Positions 1 through 6,488 of a DNA stretch of 6,511 nt are shown piece by piece. The notes under the pieces were generated by a model. The model ran no database searches, had not been told where the DNA came from, and was given only the letters and a program-made list of their open reading frames with translations. Within the stretch, counting starts at the first letter, position 1, and the number at the start of each line of letters is the position of its first letter. The position numbers and the translations under genes are program-made. This DNA comes from an uncultured Gemella sp. Lineage in GTDB: Bacteria > Bacillota > Bacilli > Staphylococcales > Gemellaceae. The stretch spans positions 1-6,511 of the forward strand of contig CAKMQF010000152.1 of assembly GCA_927911745.1 (NCBI GenBank). Direction: 5' to 3'.

Positions 1-500
1 GTAACAGCTGTTAATAAATTATATAAAAAGAGTTTATTTTCAGAGTTCAAATTTGAAATTGGGAAAATCGCTGAAGATGCATTTATTATGATAAAGTTAT
101 TAGATAAGTGTAATAAAATAGTAGCAACCAATGAGAAAAAAATATTACTATGTACATAGAGAAAATAGTATTACTACCCAAAAATTTTCCCTTAAGTTTT
201 TAAATGTTATAGAAGCTTATGAACAGAATGAAGAGATTATTTTAGAAAAAATACCCTGAACTAAAAGAGGTAGCTCAGATGAGAATGAATTGGGCGTATT
301 TCTATGTCTTGGATAGGTTATTGTTAGATAAAGAATATAATGATAAAAAATTAGAAAATAAGTTAATATCGTATTTAAAAGATCAAAGTAAGGGTATTTT
401 AACAGATTCATTATTTACAAAAGGTAGAAAAATTGGATTTGTTGCCTTATTATTGAATAGAAATCTATATAGAAAAATAATAGAGAAGAGAGGATATTAA
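1..500 (+). pseudogene. GT2-family glycosyltransferase, C-terminal part, two frameshifts, 5' end outside window
   Basis: This is the 3' part of a family 2 (GT-A fold) glycosyltransferase, which would transfer a sugar from a nucleotide-sugar to a lipid-linked polymer intermediate on the inner membrane face. Frame 1 opens with VTAVNKLYKKSLF and then GKIAED (61-78), the NKLY...G-x-x-x-ED block typical of these enzymes. The frame hits TAG at 157-159, but dropping one A from the A7 run at 136-142 lets it continue as NEKKYYYVHRENSI, the expected continuation for this family. A second TGA at 257-259 is avoided by dropping one A from the A6 run at 246-251, giving EKYPELKEVAQMRMNW. The frame then runs to TAA at 498-500. 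The reading is smooth across both shifts, so the change is either very recent or a sequence error. It lies just upstream of the polymerase gene, probably in one operon. The acceptor sugar cannot be read from this fragment. Confidence 0.8.
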
Positions 501-507
501 TTAGAGT

Positions 508-1524
508 ATGTTAAAACTAATAGAAAAAATTATTTTAAAATAAATATGGCATTTATTTTAATAGTTGCTGTTTATTGTATGTGTGGTCTAATAGTGCCAC
601 TACAATTTATTTCAGCTAACAAGATTGTTGCAGGGGGAATGACATTATTTGGAATTCTTTTAGCAACGTACAACTTAGTTATTTAAGAAGGTCTATCTAA
701 AAATAAAAACAATAGAATACCTATTACTATTTTTTGCTTTTAATATTATTACTAGTATGCTAGTGATATCTTATGGTTATTCTACAAATATAAAAAATGC
801 ATTAATATTTTATATTTATTTCTTAACTGTATTCCCTATATTCACAGGAATTACTAGAGAAGAAGGTAAAAAAATATATGATTACTTTTTCTATACAGTT
901 ACTGTACTTAATACTTTTGGAGTATTAGTGTCATTAATTCAATTCGTATTATTGAAAGGTTATAGAGTACATGACTATAAAGGATTATATATTAGACAAG
1001 GATTTGTAGAGTCTAGACTATTTGGTATTTTAGCAAGTCCTAACTATCTTTCTTTAATTTCGTTAATAGTGATTATATTTTTAGTTCTTAAAGTATGTAG
1101 TTTTGAGAAAGTATATAGATATATTAGTATAGTCGCTATTGTATTGAATTTTATTTATATAGTGTTATCAGGTTCAAGAACTGCGTTTATCTGTATGATG
1201 ATAGCGGCTGTTATATATTCAATAGTGATGTTTTATCAAAAAGGGAATGTTAAATCGCTATTAAAAGTAGCACTGGCAATTGTTGTTGTGTTATTCAGTT
1301 ATAAAGCTGTTAATTTCACTAGTGAGCAGTATTTAAAATATAACAAAGAGAGATTAGAAGTTCAAGATAAAAAATTAGAAAATAAAGATAATAATCTTTC
1401 TCTTGAAAGAACAGATACAAGTGAAGAAAATATTTCCAATAATAGATTTGCAATTTGGAAATCTACAGCATCTTTCGTACCTAAAAAAACCTATTTTTGG
1501 GTATTCAGGTGGAAACTGGTATGA
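508..1524 (+). pseudogene. Wzy-type (O-antigen ligase/polymerase-like) membrane protein, N-terminal and central part, frameshifted
   Basis: This encodes most of a polytopic membrane protein of the Wzy/O-antigen ligase superfamily, which joins lipid-linked repeat units on the outer membrane face. In this setting a teichoic acid polymerase (TarP-like) is plausible. Hydrophobic helices fill about 546-1300. Hallmarks are SGSRTA (1168-1185), a long charged extracellular loop (about 1312-1437) and NNRFAIW (1438-1458). The reading frame is broken. The frame from ATG 508 stops at TAA 541-543 and the protein continues in frame 3 (INMAFILIVAV). It stops again at TAA 684-686 and resumes in frame 1 (KKVYLKIKTIEY) if one T of 682-684 is dropped. 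Near 1483-1489 an A7 run has one A too many: frame 1 then ends at TGA 1522-1524, while removing one A gives KKPIFGYSGGNWYEIG in the downstream frame. The start is uncertain: ATG 508 needs one base added near 524-540, while the frame open from 501 has no ATG before 546. Confidence 0.8.
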
Positions 1525-2665
1525 GATAGGTAAAAAGATGAATCCAGATGAGTATATAATAAAAGAACATTATCTTACTCATAATGGATATTTAGAAATT
1601 TTATTCTATAATGGATTGGTAGGATTTATTTCAATGGGAATCTTTGTCTTATCATTCTTTATATCAATGGTAAAACGAATATTTAGAGATAAAAAAGAAG
1701 ATTTAGTAAATAAAGATTTATTATCAATGATTATGATATTAATGGTAATTCTAGTGTCTAATCTATTCTTAAGTTCTACATTTTATGGAATTTCATTGTT
1801 AGGTATCATCTTATTCTTAATGGCAGGTTATTTCTATTCTATAGTGAGTACAGACAAAAGTAATTTTAAAAAATTAGATATTGATGAAATTAAAGAAGTA
1901 GAATTAGGAGTTATGGATTATATTCATAATATTTGTAGAGAAAAAGGTATTAATTATTCATTAGCTTATGGAAGCTTGTTAGGTGCAGTAAGACATAGAG
2001 GATTTATTCCATGGGATGATGATTTGGATATTGCTTTAAAGAGGGATCAATATGATAAATTATATCAAGCAATTTTAGAAGATAATAACAGTATTTATAA
2101 GGTCGTTTCTTGGGGAAATGATTCTAGGTACCCTTATCCATTTTACAGAGTCTATGATAGTAGAACTGTTTATGAAAATAACTACATACAAAATGATATA
2201 GAATTAGGTATCTGTGTAGATGTTTTTCCTTTTGATGACTATAAAGATGTAAATAAAGAAATCACAAAATTAGATATGTATCGTAGATTATCTGTATATA
2301 CTTTATATGGAATAAGAAATAAAGAAGCGGGAATAAAGAATATTGTTCGTTATCTAATGTTAGTAGCATTCAGATTAACAAGGGTGAAAACATGGAATAA
2401 AAAATTAAATGATTGTTCTAAGGTTCCTGTTAATAGTGAATATATAGATTATCTAATGGAATCTAAAAAATACAGTACAAAGATAGATGCAAAAGCTTTA
2501 GATCAAGTAGTTGAATTTAAGTTTGAGGATAGAGTATATAATATACCGACAGATTATGATCATATTTTAACTACAATTTATGGTGCGGACTATATGGAGA
2601 TTCCGCCAATAGAAAAAAGAATACAGCATGATGATTTTGTAGCGTATATAAAGAAGGAGAACTAG
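1403..2665 (+). CDS. licD: C-terminal end of Wzy polymerase fused in frame to a LicD-family phosphotransferase
   Basis: The open frame starts at ATG 1403, but real homology begins near 1489, where it continues the frameshifted polymerase upstream. About 1490-1850 is the polymerase C-terminus: HNGYLE (1580-1597), the Wzy-type H-N-x-Y-L-E block, then three hydrophobic helices. With no stop or credible new start, it runs into a LicD domain from about 1865. That domain has YGSLLGAVRHRG followed by FIPWDDDLDI (2003-2032), the acidic metal and nucleotide-binding core of LicD, and ends with YGADYMEIPP..KR..HDDF, the usual LicD C-terminus. LicD enzymes are cytoplasmic and transfer phosphocholine from CDP-choline to sugars of teichoic acid or capsule; choline is favoured here by the choline-binding esterase next door. 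The LicD part has normal length (about 265 residues) and all core acidic residues. The only nearby in-frame alternative starts are GTG 1844 (no ribosome binding site) and ATG 1913 (site too close, domain truncated). A bifunctional polymerase-phosphotransferase of about 720 residues is my reading. Confidence 0.85.
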   Translation: MKEQIQVKKIFPIIDLQFGNLQHLSYLKKPIFGYSGGNWYEIGKKMNPDEYIIKEHYLTHNGYLEILFYNGLVGFISMGIFVLSFFISMVKRIFRDKKEDLVNKDLLSMIMILMVILVSNLFLSSTFYGISLLGIILFLMAGYFYSIVSTDKSNFKKLDIDEIKEVELGVMDYIHNICREKGINYSLAYGSLLGAVRHRGFIPWDDDLDIALKRDQYDKLYQAILEDNNSIYKVVSWGNDSRYPYPFYRVYDSRTVYENNYIQNDIELGICVDVFPFDDYKDVNKEITKLDMYRRLSVYTLYGIRNKEAGIKNIVRYLMLVAFRLTRVKTWNKKLNDCSKVPVNSEYIDYLMESKKYSTKIDAKALDQVVEFKFEDRVYNIPTDYDHILTTIYGADYMEIPPIEKRIQHDDFVAYIKKEN

Positions 2666-2666
2666 T

Positions 2667-3380
2667 ATGTTGCAATGGCTTAAGAGGAGTTTGGCTAGCT
2701 TTTTAGGTGATAAGAAGGATGTGGTTAAAAATCTTCCTCTAATAAAAAAATTAAATGAAAAAGCAAATATTGAATTAGATTCTAAGAGAAGTAATTTATT
2801 AAAAGAAAACTTTGAGGAAATATTGAATATTGTTTATAGTTCTGAGTTAAAGAATTATAATATTTGGTTAGATTTTGGAACATTATTAGGTTACTATCGA
2901 GAAAATGATTTTATAAGTCATGATTTAGATATGGATTTCGGAGTTCAAGTTTCAAGTTTAGAAGAATTTGAAATTATAGAAAAATATCTTGCTGGAAATG
3001 GTTTTAAACGAACAAAAGAGTTTTATTTTGATAAAGATTTAGTTGAATTATCGTACAGCTATAAAGGACTTAATGTAGATTTTATTATCTATAAAAAGGA
3101 AGATGATAAAGTATCTTCTGATACAATATTTTTCATGACAAATGCATTAGGGAATCCTACTCGATATGAGGTTTACCACTATGAAATTCCATTTTCTGGT
3201 TTAAAAGAATGTGATTTTAAAAACCTAAAAGTAAAGGTTCCGGCTAACACTGAGGAGTATTTAAGAACTTTATATGGAGAAGATTTTAAAACACCTAATA
3301 CTAACTATAATTGGAAAGAAAATCCGATTTATAAGAGCGGGAATGCAGAGTTAGCAGAGGTTGTGTTAAAGAGAAATTAA
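2667..3380 (+). CDS. LicD-like phosphotransferase, divergent second copy
   Basis: This is a 237-residue soluble protein of the LicD/nucleotidyltransferase-like group. Residues 67-78 (WLDFGTLLGYYR) followed by HDLDMDFG (85-92) correspond to the LicD pattern of a G-T/S-L-L-G loop followed by an acidic D-x-D-x-D cluster. VDFI at 137-140 could supply another acidic residue, and the C-terminus has the LicD-type block PANTEEYLRTLYGEDFKTP (192-210). The usual FIPWDDD motif is replaced by FISHDLD, so this is a divergent member. It may decorate a second position or transfer a different group than the upstream LicD domain. The start is secure: AAGGAG at 2654-2659 lies 7 nt before ATG 2667, and the preceding stop (2663-2665) is 1 nt upstream, implying translational coupling. 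No signal peptide or membrane helix is visible, and the N-terminus (MLQWLKRSLASFL) could be an amphipathic membrane-touching helix. It is the last gene before the terminator. Assigning phosphocholine as its substrate is inference from context. Confidence 0.8.
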   Translation: MLQWLKRSLASFLGDKKDVVKNLPLIKKLNEKANIELDSKRSNLLKENFEEILNIVYSSELKNYNIWLDFGTLLGYYRENDFISHDLDMDFGVQVSSLEEFEIIEKYLAGNGFKRTKEFYFDKDLVELSYSYKGLNVDFIIYKKEDDKVSSDTIFFMTNALGNPTRYEVYHYEIPFSGLKECDFKNLKVKVPANTEEYLRTLYGEDFKTPNTNYNWKENPIYKSGNAELAEVVLKRN

Positions 3381-3385
3381 ATAAG

Positions 3386-3420
3386 AAAGCATCGTGATTT
3401 TAATATTCACGATGCTTTTT
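3386..3420. terminator. Bidirectional intrinsic terminator between convergent operons
   Basis: A perfect 12-bp stem (AAAGCATCGTGA at 3386-3397 pairs with 3407-3418) encloses a 9-nt loop and is followed by a T-run on the + strand. On the - strand the flanking sequence (CTTTCTTATTT) is also T-rich, so it can serve both directions. It lies 5 nt after the + strand licD-like stop. The stop codon of the - strand pce gene (3400-3402) falls in the loop, and one stem arm encodes pce's last residues. Confidence 0.88.
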
Positions 3421-4875
3421 ATTTTTTATTTTATAACTTATATATATGATTATTGCTAATAGCACAATTGAAAGTGGATAGTTTCTATAATCAGAAAGAC
3501 TAAGTCGTCCATCCTTATTTGTATGAAGGAAACCAATCCATTTATTTTTACTTAGAGTTCCATCGGCTTCAAAATGATAAAAGTTTTCCCATTCATTTTT
3601 TGCAGCTCTACCATCTTTTTTGAAATAGTAATTTGTGTTTGAATCAATTTCTTTCCAAGAGTTTGTCAACATACCTTTATTTTTGTCGATATAGTAAAGG
3701 TTGCTATTATCTTCTACAATACCTATTCTTAAAGAGCCATCGTTATTAAAATAGTACCAGTTATTATCAAGATGTTTCCAACCAACAGCGACAGATCCAG
3801 AATTAAAGAAGTAATACCAATTGTCGTTATGTTGTGTCCAGCCATCTTTTGGGGCTTCATTTTTCCAGTTTTTAAATTTTAATGTATTGTTCTCATTGTA
3901 GAATCCATAGTGTGGATAATTATTTGACACATTGATAACTTCTCCATTGTTGAACTCAAGAGTAATAGCTGCTCTATCCAGCTGACCTGCATTTATAATA
4001 CTAATATTTTTTTGTTTTAGGTATTCGCCATATTTTTCTTCTACAGGTCTAATACCAGTTTTAATAATCTTTTTAGGATTAAGTTTATCTACAAATTCTT
4101 TAGTATTTGATTTTGTTGTTTCTACATGGTGGTTGAATTTCATGACATCTACTTCTCCTATTAGGGGAGCATATTTTTCCTCAAGATGTCTTTCAGTGTT
4201 TTCTAAGTCTCCACCAAGGAAAATTCTAGTATTATTAATGTTCACTATTGCTAGAATTGAATTTAAGTTATCGTCATATACTTTTTTTAATGAACCATCA
4301 CTCTCGTATTCATTTTCATAATTTAATAGATCAATTTTTATATCCCCTAGTGTTAGGTGTGAATCTTTTTCAGTAATTTCTTGAATTACGGTAGTATTAG
4401 TTTCTTTTGCTGCTTCTAATGCTCTCTCATATCCATATAAATTATCCCAAAGTCTTGTTTTATCAGAAATTCTATCGTCACTATATTTTTTTATATAAAG
4501 TTTCTCCGTTGGGATAGATTTTAGTACATCGTGTGCAGAACCGACATGGTCAGAGTGAGCATGTGTAATAATGATAAAATCAAATTTTTTAATTCCTAAT
4601 TGCTTAATATGGGTAAATAATCTATCTTGTGTGATTTTATCTTTATCCTTTGTTATCCCTTCTCTATCGGGATATCTAGGGTTTGAACCATCTGGATATG
4701 AAAAATCTTCTCCAGTATCAATCATTGCATAGTGCCCGTTACTTTCTAATATCATCGCATCAGACCATTCAGCAACAGTTATAATATGTAGTTTATCATC
4801 AGACTTTGCATGAACTGTTGGAAGAAATATCATAGACACTAATACGATTATAATAAGTGTTTTTAAAATTTTCAT
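3400..4875 (-). CDS. pce: Secreted phosphorylcholine esterase (Pce/CbpE-like): metallo-beta-lactamase fold, choline-binding repeats, C-terminal membrane anchor
   Basis: This 491-residue surface enzyme closely resembles pneumococcal Pce (CbpE), which removes phosphocholine from teichoic acids and from platelet-activating factor. A signal peptide spans about 1-23 (ends TVHA-KS). The metallo-beta-lactamase domain (about 28-320) has the zinc motif HAHSDH (105-110), GGDLEN (221-226; D223 a likely ligand) and FNHH (247-250). Pce-like blocks such as AMIDTGED, SRYP-like NPRYPDREG and RLWDNLYGYE are also visible. About six choline-binding repeats follow (345-460, GW..x..NWYYF type), fewer than the roughly ten I recall in pneumococcal Pce. 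A hydrophobic helix (about 467-483) with a basic tail (KIKNKKHREY) ends the protein, suggesting a membrane anchor in addition to choline binding. Compared with my memory of Pce, the third residue of the NHHH stretch is Val here. The start has AAAGGAG 5 nt upstream. It is the second gene of an operon with the flippase, 10 bp apart. Confidence 0.92.
   Translation of the reverse strand: MKILKTLIIIVLVSMIFLPTVHAKSDDKLHIITVAEWSDAMILESNGHYAMIDTGEDFSYPDGSNPRYPDREGITKDKDKITQDRLFTHIKQLGIKKFDFIIITHAHSDHVGSAHDVLKSIPTEKLYIKKYSDDRISDKTRLWDNLYGYERALEAAKETNTTVIQEITEKDSHLTLGDIKIDLLNYENEYESDGSLKKVYDDNLNSILAIVNINNTRIFLGGDLENTERHLEEKYAPLIGEVDVMKFNHHVETTKSNTKEFVDKLNPKKIIKTGIRPVEEKYGEYLKQKNISIINAGQLDRAAITLEFNNGEVINVSNNYPHYGFYNENNTLKFKNWKNEAPKDGWTQHNDNWYYFFNSGSVAVGWKHLDNNWYYFNNDGSLRIGIVEDNSNLYYIDKNKGMLTNSWKEIDSNTNYYFKKDGRAAKNEWENFYHFEADGTLSKNKWIGFLHTNKDGRLSLSDYRNYPLSIVLLAIIIYISYKIKNKKHREY
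3496..3843 (-). repeat. Choline-binding (cell-wall-binding) repeats within pce
   Basis: Roughly 20-residue units cover residues 345-460 of the esterase. The clearest are GWTQHNDNWYYFFNSG, GWKHLDNNWYYFNNDG and GIVEDNSNLYYIDKNKG, then more degenerate units around SWKEIDSNTNYYFKKDG, EWENFYHFEADG and KWIGFLHTNKDG. The GW...WYYF..(D/S)G pattern is that of choline-binding repeats, whose aromatic residues form choline pockets between neighbouring units. The later units lose the aromatic pair (FYHF, FLHT), so only the first two or three look fully competent to bind choline. Confidence 0.8.
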
Positions 4876-4880
4876 AAGTA

Positions 4881-4887
4881 CTCCTTT
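4881..4887 (-). promoter_or_regulatory. Ribosome binding site of pce overlapping the tacF stop codon
   Basis: Read on the - strand, AAAGGAG lies 5 nt before the pce ATG (4875-4873). Its first two bases are also the last two of the flippase stop codon TAA (4888-4886). This fixes the pce start and suggests that pce is translated by ribosomes finishing tacF on the same transcript. Confidence 0.8.
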
Positions 4888-6370
4888 ATTGATTTTTATT
4901 AACGTTACTTTTTACCATATTTATTGCATAGTTTATTGTTGAATCTTTTAAGATTGTTAGAACAACTAAATAATAAATTCCACAGATTGCTATAACTGTG
5001 CAGACCATAATAAGCATGTTTAATGTGATTTCATAAGAATCAACATGAAATACGAATTTTGTAATGAAGTATATTGGAATAAAACCAAGTGATACTACAA
5101 GGTATTTGTATAGTGAAGAAAATACAGCTGATAAGTTTATCAGTTTATGTTTTTTAATGAACTGTATTTCTAGTAATACCACTAAACCTTCTGCAAGTAT
5201 TGTTGTTCCAATATAGTATTCTGGTTTGAAAATATTACAGAAGTATAATGTTGAATTTAACACTACATTTAATCCGCCACCAATAAAGTAAAATGAAGTC
5301 AATTTACTTTCGAAATCATTGATGAATATAATTTGCTTTCCTAGTATCATCTCGATAGCCCAAATAATAGTTCTAATCGCAAATATACTGGTTACTATTC
5401 CTGCCTCTAAATATTTATCTGATGAATAAATAACAGTTGCATATGTTCCTAAAATCATTATCCCTATGCTAGTTGGTATCATCAGGAAGAAGAATAATGA
5501 AGATCCTTGTCTGATTAAATACTCATATGAATCGTGATCTTTTCTGCCTAAGTAATAACCTAATCTAGGAAGGCTCACATTTAGGGCTCCACTAAGCACA
5601 CCTGCGATAAGCATCACTATGCTTGATGCGATAGTGTAGTAAGATATATAGTTTTCATCTGGACTCTTTGTTATAAACATTCTATCAAGCAATGTATAAA
5701 GCATATTAGCGTTCGCCAATAATAACATTGTAGTTAGTGCTTTTGTAGATGTTAATAAGTCTTTAATATCAATCTTAACAAATGAAACTTCTCTTTTTAT
5801 CCATAAGAAACTTAGTAGATAGTTTAGAATAGTAGTTGCACTCATTATGATTGCATATGGTATAATGTCATCTTCTGTTTTAACGAATGCGAAGATTGAT
5901 ACTAACATTGCGATTCTAATAAATAAAGTTTTATAGAGAATAAATGTGTAGTTTTCGTATGCTTCGTTCATCCATTCAATATTTAAAAATTGGAATAAGG
6001 CTTGAATTCCAAGTATATAGTATAAGATTTTTAAATTTTCAGTATCATGTGTACCTACGCTAATAAATATAAAATATAGAGCAGTTATCGCAATTGACGT
6101 TACTACTGATATATAGAATAGTTTTGAAAATACGTAGTTAATTTTGTTTTTATCGTCTTTCACTTTACTTATCGATCTAATACCATAGTTATATATTCCG
6201 AATGCAGCAAGTGGTATTACAAAACTAGCCCATGTATTTGCTGTATTGAAATAACTGTAGTTAGATTTACTAAGTATTCTAGTTAAGTAAGGATTAGTGA
6301 TTAATGGGAAAACTATGTTTAGAACGTTAACCATTAAACTCGCTAATGCATTAACTTTTATGCTTTTCAT
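4886..6370 (-). CDS. tacF: Teichoic acid / polysaccharide repeat-unit flippase (TacF/Wzx-like, MOP superfamily)
   Basis: This 494-residue polytopic membrane protein has about 12-14 hydrophobic helices and belongs to the Wzx/polysaccharide transporter branch of the MOP superfamily, which moves undecaprenyl-linked repeat units to the outer leaflet. N-terminal family features are visible: KVNALASLMVNVLNIVFPLI (5-24), YLTRILSKSNYSYFN (28-42) and FGIYNYGIRSISKVKDDKN (57-75). The middle carries NEAYENYTFILYKT (135-148) and LLANANMLYTLLDRMF (217-232). From memory, these match pneumococcal TacF, the teichoic acid flippase encoded beside licD1-licD2, better than generic capsule flippases. TacF in pneumococcus favours choline-decorated chains, which fits the LicD and Pce genes here. 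The first codon follows AAAGGA by 10 nt (- strand), with a promoter-like extended -10 further upstream. It is the first gene of a two-gene operon with pce. The reading frame is intact. A capsule Wzx is the main alternative. Confidence 0.85.
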   Translation of the reverse strand: MKSIKVNALASLMVNVLNIVFPLITNPYLTRILSKSNYSYFNTANTWASFVIPLAAFGIYNYGIRSISKVKDDKNKINYVFSKLFYISVVTSIAITALYFIFISVGTHDTENLKILYYILGIQALFQFLNIEWMNEAYENYTFILYKTLFIRIAMLVSIFAFVKTEDDIIPYAIIMSATTILNYLLSFLWIKREVSFVKIDIKDLLTSTKALTTMLLLANANMLYTLLDRMFITKSPDENYISYYTIASSIVMLIAGVLSGALNVSLPRLGYYLGRKDHDSYEYLIRQGSSLFFFLMIPTSIGIMILGTYATVIYSSDKYLEAGIVTSIFAIRTIIWAIEMILGKQIIFINDFESKLTSFYFIGGGLNVVLNSTLYFCNIFKPEYYIGTTILAEGLVVLLEIQFIKKHKLINLSAVFSSLYKYLVVSLGFIPIYFITKFVFHVDSYEITLNMLIMVCTVIAICGIYYLVVLTILKDSTINYAINMVKSNVNKNQ

Positions 6371-6372
6371 TT

Positions 6373-6386
6373 AAAGGAAATCCTTT
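6373..6386 (-). promoter_or_regulatory. tacF: tacF ribosome binding site inside a 14-base perfect palindrome
   Basis: On the - strand AAAGGATTTCCTTT ends 2 nt before the tacF ATG, and its first half is the AAAGGA ribosome binding site. The other half can pair with it (5-6 bp, 2-4 nt loop), which would hide the site in the mRNA. The stem is short and AT-rich, so any effect would be modest; the spacing (10 nt from AAAGGA to ATG) is slightly long. Confidence 0.5.
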
Positions 6387-6403
6387 CTAAAATTCTATTT
6401 TAC

Positions 6404-6412
6404 ATTATATCA
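6404..6412 (-). promoter_or_regulatory. Extended -10 promoter for tacF-pce
   Basis: Read on the - strand, TGATATAAT is a perfect TATAAT box with an upstream TG (extended -10). I find no good -35 hexamer at 16-19 bp, which extended -10 promoters tolerate. Transcription would start near 6397, giving a leader of about 27 nt before the tacF ATG. No other gene intervenes. Confidence 0.55.
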
Positions 6413-6458
6413 TATTTTCAATTCATTAGCTTAAAATAATAGGTTTAATAGAAGATTT

Positions 6459-6488
6459 TTGAAGTTTATTGTTTTTATATGATATAAT
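6459..6488 (+). promoter_or_regulatory. Sigma-A-type promoter reading out of the right end of the window
   Basis: TTGAAG (6459-6464) and TATAAT (6483-6488) are separated by 18 bp, with TG at the extended position (TGATATAAT, 6480-6488). It faces right, away from tacF, and presumably drives a gene beyond 6511. No start codon with a ribosome binding site is visible before the end. Confidence 0.6.

Noticed and set aside
217..411. Open frame on the - strand within the glycosyltransferase
   Set aside because: It lies opposite a recognisable coding frame (glycosyltransferase C-terminus), has no ribosome binding site and encodes a sequence with no family features.
136..1489. Classical phase-variation tract
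   Set aside because: The runs are only A6-A7 and T3, much shorter than typical switching tracts, and several independent shifts would all have to be correct at once for function.
1844..2665. Separate licD gene starting at GTG 1844 or ATG 1913
   Set aside because: GTG 1844 has no ribosome binding site at a useful distance. ATG 1913 has AGGAG only 2 nt away and would cut off the first helix of the domain. The in-frame fusion explains the sequence better.
4133..4321. Open frame on the + strand within pce
   Set aside because: It is antisense to the conserved metallo-beta-lactamase domain and reads as low-information sequence.
3400..4875. ComEC-like competence protein or a lactonase
   Set aside because: The metallo-beta-lactamase motif alone would allow it, but the signal peptide, the Pce-type blocks such as RLWDNLYGYE and the choline-binding repeats identify a phosphorylcholine esterase.
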